In this document: positions 36,672-48,202 of the stretch, piece by piece
Position numbering within the stretch: the stretch's first letter is position 1
Layout: each line of letters opens with the position of its first letter
Assembly: GCA_920105805.1 (NCBI GenBank)
Contig: CAKKTI010000007.1
Coordinates: 62,001 to 126,000 of the forward strand
Origin: Condylostoma magnum
Taxonomy: Eukaryota > Ciliophora > Heterotrichea > Heterotrichida > Condylostomatidae
Length of the DNA: 64,000 nt
Direction: 5' to 3'
Made by a program: the position numbers and the translations under genes
The notes under the pieces: generated by a model
The model's database searches: none
What the model saw: only the letters and a program-made list of their open reading frames with translations
Told to the model about the DNA's origin: nothing

Positions 36672-36959
36672 ATGGAATTCGGAAAATTTTAATAACAAAG
36701 AATTTAAACCTCATCGCAGTAGAAGCTGCAGACCCCTAAGAACTTGGACTCAAACAGCATGGATTTAGACAAACCTTATAACAACACTTTCAGATTTCCT
36801 TTAGGAAATGTAACAATGCCAGCAAGATACTTTAATCTTTTCACTCCAGTATCAGGAAGACATCAACAAGCAGAGATTTCAATGCCAAATCCAATAATGC
36901 CGTAATTTCCAATATCAAATATAGGAAGCAGCTCAACCAAAGCCTTTAGATTTAATTGA
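36672..36959 (+). CDS. Hypothetical small protein, 95 aa
   Basis: Starts MEFGKFQQQRIQTSSQQKLQ; Pro/Asn/Phe-rich (RFPLGNVTMPARYFNLFTPV; MPNPIMPQFPISN) and ends KAFRFN at TGA 36957-36959. Disordered in appearance, no family recognised. It sits between two better-supported same-strand genes with short gaps. Confidence 0.5.
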
Positions 36960-36993
36960 GTTGGTTTTATTAACAAATTATCAAAATATTTAA

Positions 36994-37947
36994 ATGAAAA
37001 TACAGCCAGTATACACTCGCTCTGTAGTTAAAAAGGACTGAGCTTATTACTCCACTACTGACAACTTATGGAACAATCCCTCACGAGTGCCTAAAACGAA
37101 TAGGAAAATATATAATAGATCAAAAACGTGTTATACATCTGCTTAAACTACAGACAGGAAGCAGTAGCAAGAAAATAGTGATAAAGTTAGAACGTAGAGT
37201 AGAGAAAGACTACAGAGAAGAAGGATGGAGAGATAATCCCTTGAGACTAAATCAAGATAACGCATTTCAACTGCTTCAGCTGAATGTACAAGAGTTACTA
37301 ACTATGTAGCAGAGAATAACTACTGTAATAAAAACTTATGGAATAGAGTTGATCAGTTAAACTCAGAGAGAATGAGGGCCAGTTTTACTAAGAAAATCAT
37401 AGATTATAAGGATTAAGGAACTAAGTTGATTATGAAGAGAATTTAGCAAGAGAATTAGAATGAAAGGGAGTATAAGAAACGGAGAAATAAAAACAAGAAG
37501 TTTTTAATGAGATTGATGAAGGAGAGAAGAGAGCATAATTAGAATTTAGAGAAGAAGGCAGGTGTGTAAAAGATCAAAAAGAACAATTAAAGCTATAGAA
37601 ACGTTTGTAATGAAAGTATTGAGAGGTTGAGCTAGCCTAAATGCAAATATTCCCCTAGCACAATTTATGATTTTCATGATCTCAGAAACATGCAAAATCC
37701 TTATTAGATTAGTATTTCTTAGAGTTTCAGAGGGCCTATCAATACTAATATTACTTATTAACATTCCATTCAAATAAAAAACAATTAGAAAGAAGATACA
37801 GCTTAATAGATCGATGAATTCACAAAACTGTTAGCCTAAAAAGGAGTTGTGACTACTTTTACTACAAAGGATTACCAAAATTTAAGAAATAGTAGGAAAA
37901 TCAAATTATGGAATGAATATAAAGGAGACAGTTTTTCGAATGCATGA
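36994..37947 (+). CDS. Unknown basic protein, 317 aa
   Basis: Starts MKIQPVYTRSVVKKDWAYYS (Trp by TGA). Strongly basic helical middle (KLIMKRIQQENQNEREYKKR) and several short Tyr/Ser motifs; ends KGDSFSNA at TGA 37945-37947. No recognised domain. Confidence 0.6.
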
Positions 37948-38101
37948 GTAGTTATAATTAATACATACTTTTATTTAATAATAACACTTCATTTAACTAA
38001 ATCTCAACATAAAATCAGACACTTAAAGCATTTTCTAATAAGGGCATTAATACCAATAACCTTATTTTTAATCTATTTAACACATAATTCTATTTTTAGA
38101 A

Positions 38102-38797
38102 ATGGGAGCAGGCTGTACAAGTTAAAGTGCCACTTAAGCTACAGACACAACCCAGCGAAGTCGATAAAACCCAAGAAAGCGGGAAAGACGCATGGGTAAC
38201 TTTACTTTTATAATATACGGTAATTTAAACTCAGAGAATCGTTACGTGGGACAGGGCTGCAGACGTACTCCAGCATGGGAAACAACTGTTCCAAAATCAG
38301 AAGTAGATAAAAAGCGTGAGGAATTCTGGATAACTTAAGTAGACGGGAATCCTGAGGTTTGGAGCTTATTAAGAATGGCATGTGATATTCAAGATCCAGA
38401 TGAAACATATGCCGTAGTTGAGGCATCTGGATTAAAAATGCATAATAATCTACTTATGATCTCTTACGATGACTTAGGGCATAGGTATGAGATTCCTCCC
38501 TTTATTATAAATGAGCCAGTTTCGTATGGGGAGGAGATGCCATTGGCTGCAGTTGCTAAGGAAAATGGTTAACCGTTAGTATTGATTATGCGATCTGTTA
38601 ATTTTGGGGATGCTAAAATTGATATCTTGGACAATAGAACAGTATAGTAGCTAAAAGAGTAAGTGAGAAGCATGTAAAATTTAGGGAATAGCTCTATCAG
38701 GATGTTTTATAGCGGAAGGGAAATGAAGGATAATCAATATCTGTGTCATTGTGGGCTGAAATCTGAGGTGGTAATACAAGTAATGGTTACTAATTAG
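38102..38797 (+). CDS. UBTD1/2-like ubiquitin-domain protein
   Basis: 231 aa. Starts MGAGCTSQSAT, an acylation-type N-terminus. Residues about 60-140 match the DC-UbP/UBTD N-terminal domain (KREEFWITQVDGNPEVWSLL, SYDDLGHRYEIPPFII). Residues about 160-230 are a ubiquitin-like fold (VNFGDAKIDILDNRTVQQLK, IRMFYSGREMKDN). Human UBTD proteins bind E2 enzymes and, by N-terminal acylation, can be membrane-associated. The stop is TAG 38795-38797 followed in frame by TAA. Confidence 0.85.
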
Positions 38798-38861
38798 TAA
38801 TACTCTTTTAATTTTGGTATGGTTATCAATATTATTCTTATATAAAATACAAAATTTTAAA

Positions 38862-39152
38862 ATGGATTACAAAAATCATTATTTGAGTTAAAGAGGATCG
38901 AGTTACAGGCCTAATTCGAGATGATCTTAAGGAGTTAAGAAGTAAATCAAGTTAACTGTATCGCCTCGTGACTAGATTATTTTACCAAGTATTCACAGAT
39001 AAACTTCCAATAATAGAATAATTTCTATGAGGTCAAGATAGAAAGGGCGCCAGATGTATGAAGTGGGTAATAAAGAAAATTTTGTAAATAATGGAAATCA
39101 AATGTCTTAGATAAATGAACGTCCTATTACACGTCATGGATTTAGATTGTAA
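38862..39152 (+). CDS. Small basic hypothetical protein, 96 aa
   Basis: Starts MDYKNHYLSQRGSSYRPNSR and is Arg/Gln/Asn-rich with repeated short basic blocks; ends ITRHGFRL before TAA 39150-39152. No family recognised; short and disordered, so support is start context and non-random composition only. Confidence 0.45.
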
Positions 39153-39322
39153 ATAATTTAGAATATTCAAGTTTTTAGTATATTTATAGAGTAATAACTT
39201 GCTCTAAGGGGATCTATTTGATATTAAAACGGTTATTAGGAGTTTATATACTCATTTTATACTAGATATCAACTAAAACAACTACCTTCTCTGTAATAAT
39301 CCCACTTAATAAACTATATTTA

Positions 39323-41104
39323 CTACATTAACACCCCATCATGGCTACTTACTTCAGTTGAATAATTAAACTTCACATTATCCTTTATTAGTGATAAATC
39401 TGCAAACGGGTCGTGAAACTATCTAAACTCCTGCAAATCTTAAATATCATCTAATGACTCCTACGAATCAATAGAAGATATCATATCTCCCATTCCCTTT
39501 TCCCCTAAAACAGCGAAAAGTCTTGCATTATCCATAGCTCCAGTTCACGTATCACCTTTTCTTAGCTTCAGTTCATTTAATCTCTCTAATTCCTCATAAG
39601 GTTCTTCTTTCCCTCTTATATTAGGATCAACTGGGCAATTTTCCTATAAGTGTCCTTTCTTCTTACAAGACGCGCAAAAACTGTTGATGCTTTTTAACTC
39701 TTTGAATTTAGTGCTTTATATGTTTTCACTAGCTACATGCTTACTTTTTATACAGCCAGGAGCTGAAACTTATGTTTTTCCACAACATCAGTATTAAGTA
39801 CCACTTCACTATGATTTATGGACTTAGCATGACCAGTTGTAATTATTCTCCTCCGTATAAGGCTAACTACAATTTTTACATAAATTTGAATGAGAACCCA
39901 AATCTGAATTATGCCGTTTTAGATTGATTTAGACTCTAGAATAATCTTTGTACAAATTTGTTTATTATCGTTGAAGTTTTATAATGTCATGACGTAAATT
40001 TTACTTATGAGCTTGTAAGGATTAAGCATTTTCTGATAAGATTTTAATCGATCCTTTACGATGCTTACTGAGAGATTGATGTGCGAATTATACCTGGGAT
40101 AACATTTCATTTATTCGGGCATTTTGATCAAATATTGAAGCTCTGTTTTCTTATTATTTATTAGCTAGCTGTAGTTATAATAGAAAGTAGTCACTGTATT
40201 ATTAGGACGGTTAGGCTATGCATTATGTTTAGGGTAATAAGTTATCTTCAATTAACCTTTTATTTGTGATTTGCTCTATTTAAGTTCTAAAACCTTCAAA
40301 TTTGTCTACCATGATTCCATTTTCAACTTAAAAAAGTTATAACAATGATTCCTTTTTCTGTGTTTTATTGATAAGTTTATCATTTTCCAGTCTTTAAGCT
40401 ATTAGGCATTCTTGCATGTAATTTATTCTATTTTAAGAGTTTTTTTGAAGTTCAAAGTACTTATCCTTTTAACTCTCCAATCATTTATGTCTTAGTGAAT
40501 TACCAGCTTTATCAATTCTATTTTACCTTTAACTCTACAATTACTTCTATTCTTTTATATAATTGACTTTTTATTATAACATAGTGCGCTCTGTATTCAA
40601 TGACTCTTTAAACTATAAGCTATCTCTCAATTTCCCTTTAAATTATTGCAACTTTTCCCTAGTACAATTTATTTTATTATAAACTTCCAAAGATTAAATC
40701 AGCTCTCCATACACAGTACCAGACAAAGCTTAAAACTACCTCATAATATCCTTACTTCCTTTCCCGTCAAAAACAGGTAAAACAAACTTCTTCACCACTG
40801 CTATCACTTGATCAATCTAAAACCTGGGTCTTTTCTGTGTAATATTAGACTGTGATTTTCTTAATACCTTTTTAGGCAAGGGAGGCCTATGTATACTACT
40901 GTTATCCCTTTCACTTTAAGTAGTGCTTGAGGACTTAGCCGACGGTAATCTCTTATAAAACAATTACTTCTTATGGTTTTTAATAATGATTCTACTGTTG
41001 TTCTGGGTATCCTAGTTCACCACTGGGGATATTGATCTATATTTTACACCGATTATCCTAGAAGAAGCCATACAAGGCGGAGTGAGATTTCTAGTTCCAG
41101 ACAT
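39323..41104 (-). CDS. Coiled-coil protein with C-terminal zinc-binding modules including a CCHC knuckle
   Basis: 593 aa. Disordered basic N-terminus, a long Gln-rich coiled coil (about residues 110-400), then a Cys/His module CKNCSQPY...WSCQVHKS...WCCGKTQVSAPGC, and a retroviral-type zinc knuckle CASCKKKGHLQENCP near residue 475. The tail is acidic. Trp residues within the zinc module are partly TGA. CCHC knuckles bind single-stranded RNA or DNA; the other module, with its WCCG and C-H spacing, is a type I associate with ciliate proteins but cannot name. Ends GVLM then TAG 39323-39325. Confidence 0.78.
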
Positions 41105-41126
41105 TTTAAATATTTGAAATTCTAAT

Positions 41127-41492
41127 TTACCCCCTAATCTTCTTCGCTGCCTCTAAAAACTGATCATCTGATATATTTTACGCTCATTCCGGAGGATTTA
41201 TACTGATTTTTGACATAGCCGACTTGATTTGATCTACTCTTTCATTACTTAGTTAAATTTCTTCTTCTTGAGTAATTTGTGTATCAACTGGCTCAGATTC
41301 CTCCTCACTTTCAGAACTTGACATAAGAGCAGTGTACCCCTGCTCTACATCACTATCTGATTTTATTTCAGATTTTAACGTTTTTTCATAATCTGCCTAT
41401 AACATCTTAAGCTAAATTTCTACAGCTGCGTCTACATCAACGTCGTCTAATTGATCTTTAAGAGTGTCTAGTATTATATTTTCAGAATTCAT
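41127..41492 (-). CDS. Small acidic hypothetical protein, 121 aa
   Basis: Starts MNSENIILDTLKDQLDDVDV; Glu/Asp/Ser-rich, ending with a compact motif PPEWAQNISDDQFLEAAKKI (Trp by TGA) that looks conserved-domain-like but I cannot name. The stop is TAA 41127-41129. The start lies 9 bp from the divergent kinase-like gene. Confidence 0.65.
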
Positions 41493-41501
41493 TATATAAA
41501 A
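41493..41501. promoter_or_regulatory. 9-bp gap between divergent start codons
   Basis: Separates the ATG at 41492 (minus) from the ATG at 41502 (plus). The plus start is fixed by its MGC acylation signal, so the overlap of upstream regulatory sequence with the neighbouring coding region is hard to avoid. Confidence 0.6.
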
Positions 41502-43061
41502 ATGGGGTGCTAGATATGCCGTAATGTTAAAGTATAAGAATGTTAGAATGATGAGGAAAAACTAAATATTATAATAGAGGAATAACCTTCATCGTCAATT
41601 AATGTATCTCGAAGAGGTACCATCAAATCCAGAAAAGTAGTAAGAAGGGGCTCATCTGCAAGTATAAAAGTAAGAGCAAGTTAATTTATTAGACATAAAA
41701 TCACTCCAATAAGCCAAGACTATATACTCGGAGAAAGAATAGGAGGTGGGAAGTTTGCCTCAATATATAAAGGTATATATAAAGAAAACAGTTAAATCCG
41801 GGCTATTAAGAGCATACTGAAATCGAAGTTTACATTAGGAAGAGACTATGAATAAATGGCCCAAGAAGTACAAATTCTTAAAAATCTAGATCACCCGAAT
41901 GTAGTGAAATTACTTGAATTCTATGAAGACAATTTAAGAGTGCATTTAGTACTAGAATATGTACCAGGCGGACAGTTATTAGACTTTTTAACAAAGCAGC
42001 GTCAACTTCATGAGATACAAATAGCAGAGTTCATGAGATAGTTGCTAAGTGCAGTAACATATTGTCACAGTAGAGGAATAGTTCATAGAAATCTGAACCC
42101 CAGTCATATACTAATAGAAAACCAAAACGGTTCTTCAGTCATTAAAATCGTTGGATATGGCACATCTGTTTTTATAAAGCCAGTTGGCAAGAGATTGGAA
42201 GATAAAAGCTAAAAGGCTGCCTTCTTAGCTCCGGAAACACTCAACTATGATTATGATAATAAATGCGATATATGAAGTGTAGGTATTATTATGTTTATGC
42301 TATTAACTGGAAAACTACCATTCGATGGTAGAAACGACCGTGAAATTGCCACTAGGATAAAAAAAGGAGAAATGGATAATTAAATACCAGAATTAAAAAC
42401 GATAAGCAACGAGGCAAAAAGGCTTATTTCAGCAATGCTTGCTTAGGATCCAGTAAAACGGCCCTAAGCACAAGAACTACTAGAATACCCCTGATTCTAG
42501 CTATACAGCTCTAATGAAAGCTCACCTGTAAATTTTAACCTAAATGTTATTAACAACCTTCAGTAGTTCCACTCAGCCTAAAAGCTACAACAGGCAGTTC
42601 TTAGCTTTATATCAAACTACTGTCTTTCCTAAGAACTAAAAAAACACTTGACAGACTGTTTTATGCAGATGGATACCAACGGGGATGGATTTCTAAGTAG
42701 AGAGGAGCTTCTAGAGTAATACCTACGCACTAATCCTCCCCAAGAAGCCCTGAAACTAGTAGATGAGATAATGGAGCAAGTTGATGCGGATAATAACGGA
42801 GTCATTGATTACTCAGAGTTCCTGATGGCTGCTACTAGGAAAGATGTACTGCTAGCATCGGAGAACTTAGAATCTGCTTTCAAGGTCTTCGACATTGACG
42901 GAAATGGAACTATCACAGCCGATGAGTTGAGGGGAATTTTAGGCGAGAATGATGACTAAGAGGATTGCACGTGGCATGAGTTGATAAGCATGGCCGATAA
43001 GGATGGAAACGGAGAAATTGATTTGAGAGAGTTCAAGGAAATGATGTTGAGGTTTTTATAG
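41502..43061 (+). CDS. CDPK-like pseudokinase with four EF-hands and acylated N-terminus
   Basis: 519 aa. Begins MGCQICRN (myristoylation/palmitoylation). Kinase fold about residues 70-335: loop RIGGGKFASIYKG, AIKSI Lys and helix-C Glu are present, as are APETL and CDIWSVGIIMFMLLTGKLPF (one Trp by TGA). But the catalytic loop reads HRNLNPSH instead of HRDLKPEN, and DFG is GYG (IKIVGYGTS, about residue 217). Both catalytic aspartates and the loop Lys and Asn are gone. Four intact EF-hands follow: DTNGDGFLSREE, DADNNGVIDYSE, DIDGNGTITADE and DKDGNGEIDLRE. It keeps CDPK architecture but is probably a Ca2+-responsive scaffold rather than an enzyme. The stop is TAG 43059-43061. Confidence 0.92.
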
Positions 43062-43092
43062 ATATTTAATATAATAAATAAGTGTAGTCAAT

Positions 43093-44379
43093 ATGAGAAA
43101 GCGAAGTGTTTTAACTGATCCGGAGTATGATAGGATTTCTTAGGATTCTTTTAGGAAAAAGGTTTCCGAGGTGCAGAAGCTCAGTGACTATGCATAGAAT
43201 TTGTATATGAATGTTTAAATTAATAGAGAGCTGCTTTTTGATATAATCAAAAACAAAAAGGAAGATGAGGATCACATTTTAACACCTTAGATTATGGATT
43301 ATTTAGGCAAGTAGAAACAAATGCTTGAAGATAGGCTAAGGGATGTTGTTATTGAAAAACTTGATGCAAAAAACAAAGCGTAGGAAAGTAGAAGGATTAT
43401 TGATGAGTCGTCTAGCAAGGAAGCTGAAATTATTGAGTAATATGACAAAAAGTATGATGATATGTTGAAAGTATCTGAGTAGATGGAAAATTAGATATAT
43501 GATTTGTAGGAATAAAACCAAGAGTTTGAAAAATATTCAGAATAACTTGACAGGCTTTAAGATTAGTTTTTGCCGCCTAGTTAGATTAAGAAGTAATTAT
43601 AGTAAAAATAAGAAATTATACAGAAAATATCAGCAAGGCTGTCAAAAGAAACTTCTAAAATTGATATGGAAAACGAAGATTTAGAATTAACTATCAGAGG
43701 TCTTCATGAAAATTATGTAACTGTGGTAAAATAATTACAGTAAAATTGCAGAAAAATTAGTCTATAGAAATTAATTCAAACTCCTAAGGTTAATGTATCT
43801 TTTGATGAGTTTTGAGAGGAGTATTAAGAAAACAGTTGAATTGAAGAGAGCAAGAATCATTCTCATTTGAAAAAGAATAAAGTAAAATCCTTAGACTCAA
43901 AAATGCTAATTAAAGAAAAACCTAAAGAGTCAGTAAGCTTAAAACTATAAGAAACTTATGTGAAATTAGAAACATTAGTCTAAGAGCTATCAAATTCCTA
44001 AAGGCTAAACCAACTGCAGAAAAATGACTAATACATTCTACAAGAAGCTCTAGAGGTTAGTTCTAGAAAAGAACAGGCACTAAAAAGCCGCTTATAATAA
44101 ATAGAGACTTAACCAATTCCCGTAACAGCCAGAATTGTTCCATAGAAAAAGCTTCGACATAAGCGCAGTGCTTCTAATCCCTTGGACTACGGAAAGCACG
44201 CTCCTTAAAAGGTTCCAATTGGTATAGAAAGAGAAGACTCACTGGATAATATATCAATTATATAAGGCATACAAGGAAGAGTTAGTATATAGGATCAGTC
44301 AAATCTTCCAAGTTTTATAGCTCATATGGACAAGGAAGAGTTTATGGGTGAAAGTTTTGCAATGGAATCATTTTTTTAG
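43093..44379 (+). CDS. Coiled-coil protein, about 428 aa
   Basis: Starts MRKRSVLTDPEYDRISQDSF. Mostly coiled coil (KQMLEDRLRDVVIEKLDAKN; LQEQNQEFEKYSEQLDRLQ) with a basic Ser-rich linker and a C-terminal acidic segment MDKEEFMGESFAMESFF. The stop is TAG 44377-44379 or TAA 44386-44388; the convergent XMAP215 gene stops at 44385, so 3' ends abut or overlap. No family recognised. Confidence 0.75.
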
Positions 44380-44384
44380 AATAA

Positions 44385-47300
44385 CTAATTCATATTTAAA
44401 ATACGGTTGCTAGCATCACGGAGGTCTTTAAGTCTTTCAGATATTTGAGTCACTGTTTGAGGGGGATTTTAGTTGAGATAATCGGCTATTTACTGTTATT
44501 ATGCCTAATCACATTCATTTATATAATGCTATACTTGCTCAATGTTGTCATTATATATAGTTTTGAGTCTTAGAGCTTCTAAAGTAAAATTCTTATGCAA
44601 ATTCGCAAAAATTGGACCGATTAGTTCGGCTTTTGGGAGTTTTTTCTGCATTGAGGAAATTCAGAGGTCTAGACTTCTATTAGATGCTGGTATTTGCATG
44701 AGAATAAAAGGAAGATTTTCACCTGAGTATTTGTATAACTGATAGAGGATTAGCTGGAGAATCTTAATAGTCAGAATATCTTAAGTTTATTTACTAAATT
44801 CATTAATCTGTTAAAGCATGTATTGAGCTTGGAATTAATGCATATAGAATTTCATTGATTTGCTGATTTTAGATAAGCATTTGAAGATAATTTGATTTTA
44901 TAGGTGATTTTAAGATTATTATAGGAATTATAGCAGTGTTATAACCAGAATTTATTTGTTTTGTGTATCGAGGATAAAGTTAATTAAAAAATTAAGTTCA
45001 TTTAGTACATTTTGCACATTTATATCTAAGAAATTGTCTAAATCTGGATTTTATAGCATTATAATCAATTTATTCAGGTATAGGCTAAGTTATTAACTAC
45101 TTAATTGAATCTGATTTCTGTATATGATTTTAACTATAGCTTTAATTACATCAGCAATAAGCTAATAATCATTTTACTTAAATGAGTTTTCTAGAATTAC
45201 AACTAGTTAGTTTACAGGTAGAATGCTATCACTGAGTAGATTATCATCTTTTAACATTTGCTCCAATCCTTAAATCTAAACAATAAAATTTTCACTTTAT
45301 AACTAATTGAAGTAGTTTACTTTTTCTCGTGTTCTTATCGGGATTACTTAGGAGTCAAATTTCCTCTCAAGCATTTACCTTGTACTTGCATTAATTTTAG
45401 GAATAAACTCTCAAATTTATTATCCTATGATCTTAAAAGCCTATTGTAAAATTTAGATTGTTTCTAGTTTTATGCCTGCATCTTGATTTAATATGTACTA
45501 AGCAATGCTTTACAAGTCAATTGATTCTAATCCGTATTACTGTATAGATTATTCAAGTATTTACAATATGCTAATCTTACCTTTATTGGAAAGCTGATTC
45601 ATAGATCTTATTAAGGTTTGATTTAGTATATTTCTATCGAAAAATTGATTTAGTATGCTTATTATGTTTTTTACTTATGAAATATAATCATCTTAGCTTA
45701 TTTTTAGAAGTATTTTAGGCAAAAATATTGAAGCTTGCTACTAAGTTAATTAATACCCTTGTTGATTTAATTTTTCAAGTATTTGGTAGATTAATTCGAT
45801 TGAAACCCTAGTAAAAGTTTGTTAATCTCCAATTTTCTTAGTGATCCAATTAAAAATAGAATCTAAATTATCACATAGCTCTTATATACCAAGGCTTCTT
45901 ATCATTCTTATAGTACTTTGATTGTTTCTATACTCAAAACTATTAATAGTGCTTTTAAGTTAATTTGTTATAGCGTTTTGATTCTATCTTACAATAGGCT
46001 TAGGTGCTTGAAACTCTACCCCAGGCATTATTGACTAAATTTCATACTTAGACAATGCCTCTTTTATTTGCAATAATTACGCTTTATTAAAATCTTACGA
46101 TTACCTTAGTAAAAATTTACTTCCAACCTAGTCAATATAATGGCTAATGATTAGCTCAGCAGAGCACCTAATAACATGTGATCTGTCCAACATACAACTG
46201 AGTAAATTTAAGCTAAAATCTTTAAATTACTCAGCTGATATATCTGATATATTTTCATTAATTCAATCCAGTATAGCCTTTCTCTATTCCTAAGAATCTT
46301 TGCTTAATAGATTCTTCAATTAACTTATCACCTACTCTTTCCCTCCATTAGCAGCTCATTGGTTAAAATTATCAATTGCAGCTTATCTTAACGGTTAACT
46401 TTTATCTGATAAATTTCCTGCTGTTTTTGCAATAACTCCATTAGCATATGGTTTGCATTCGTCCCCCAGGGCTACAGCTAGCTTTTTCAATATTTGCAAG
46501 GTTATTCTGATTAAAGCTTTGTTAGGATCGTCTAATCTTAGTTTTAAAGCTTTGAATAATCCTACTAAATTAGCACCGGATATATTAGTTTTGTATTGAT
46601 CTAGTAATTATGATATTTAATCTAATGATTATTTACGTAATTTTCAGTTTGGGTTACTTAGTTATTTCAATTATTAGTTAGAGATCTATTAGGATAGTGG
46701 AAACTTATCAAATGATTGCTGTATTGGCTCTTTAGTTTATTTAAAGCTTTGTTATTCTTGTACGTTTATTTTTGCAAAATCTTATTAAAGAGCTTTTAGG
46801 ACATTTTAAGGCAAGTCTTGTATATTATTGTAAATTGCTTCACCGATTTAAGAGTAAATTGTCATTAATAGGTCTTTTCCTGCGTTTTTGACTAATGTAT
46901 TAGTATTAGTGACTTATTATTTTGCGTAGTCTACCACTTGCTTTCCATTTACTGTGCTGATTCCGTATATTTAGACTATGTTTTTAATGCAAATAAGTGA
47001 GTTTTAAAGGACCTTGGGCTTATTACACTTTTTCAACTAGTTTATGATCTAACTTATTACATATGAGGGACTGATTTAATCACTCATTAAATTAATACAC
47101 TCCTATCATTAATTCAACAATTTAGCCTCACCTACCTTTTATAGAGAATTACTATCAATAAAAACATCAGCTAACTACTTACTCATCATTTATTTTTAGC
47201 AAATGCTTTCAATTAGTTATAAGACAGCTTGAAAAATGTTTAGATTGTTATCATTTCAATTTTTACAACTGAATTTTATCAATTTGATACTGGCTGTTAT

Positions 47301-48185
47301 TACTTCATTAGGAATTTATTAATTCTAGATATGTTAATTTAGCTTTTAAATTACTTCTAGACGTTCTTTTCATTAATTTTTTGGGTTAAGTTCTGGTATA
47401 ATAAAGCATAGAGAACTTGATTTCAGTAAAGAAACAGTGTCTCCTAGCTAATCAGTATAATTTGTATCTTGCTTCTTTTTCTGAACAACAGGATTTTACT
47501 ATTATTAAGGTTTTACAATTTCCTCATTCACTTCATTATCGAGAGATTTAATAACCAATGCTGCCTACTCTCTAACTTATCCTTATTAATCCTAGGATAA
47601 CTTTTATGCTAGATTTTTCACAAATTGCTTTTACTTACAATTAAACTCCTATAATTTCAATCATTCAAGTATGAAAATTTTAGTTTAAGGAACTTTTCCT
47701 TAACAAATCTTCTAAACATACTCTAAAAAGGAATCAACTCCTATGACTTTTAAAAACGAATCAAATTACTCGACTGCAGCAGCAGTGAATTTTCTATCTT
47801 TGAATCTTCCTTAAATGGATTACAGCATATCTCTTAAATTATCATAAAATTACCCCTATAAAATATCACAAAGAACTCCGGTCGCTTATAAGGCGGCTAT
47901 TGCCACCATAATATTGCTATCACCTAATAATTTTTTAACCATCTGGCTTATTTCCTACAAATCATACTAAGCATCTTGTTTTTGCACGTATTATTAAAGC
48001 TAAATCATAGCTTCTTTTCTTTCTTATCATTTTTTAGAATTCAAAATATGCATAATAGTTTATTCATTAAATCTTATATTGTTGAAGTTAATTGAGTTAT
48101 TGATTTAAGGTTACTGCATTAAGCTTTGATCTTCTGGAATTATGTAATTATTTAGTCCGCTGACTGGCATATCATCAATATCCAT
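44385..48185 (-). CDS. XMAP215/Stu2-type microtubule polymerase with TOG domains
   Basis: 1266 aa in one frame. TOG-type HEAT repeats are recognised by the tubulin-binding first helix (NPKNQWKERLEVIQKL near residue 315; NPNWKLRKQSLDQI further on) with the key Trp encoded by TGA in both, and by LRLDDPNKALIRITLQIL, LAVALGDECKPYANGVIAKT and QPLRQAAIDNFNQW. The C-terminus ends RLKDLRDASNRILNMN at TAG 44385-44387. Such proteins catalyse tubulin addition at microtubule plus ends. Two TOG-like units are clear, with further HEAT-like sequence; the total number cannot be fixed by eye. Start codon 17 bp from the divergent gene at 48203. Confidence 0.85.
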
Positions 48186-48202
48186 TTTTGAAATTTGTAA
48201 AA
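48186..48202. promoter_or_regulatory. 17-bp gap between divergent start codons
   Basis: Separates the XMAP215-like ATG (48185, minus) from the coiled-coil gene's ATG (48203, plus). It is A/T only apart from two G, with no obvious element. Confidence 0.6.

Noticed and set aside
39323-41104. Zinc knuckle taken as a sign of a retroelement Gag
   Set aside because: The rest is host-type coiled coil plus another zinc module, with no neighbouring polymerase, protease or terminal repeats; no virus-like element was seen anywhere in the window.
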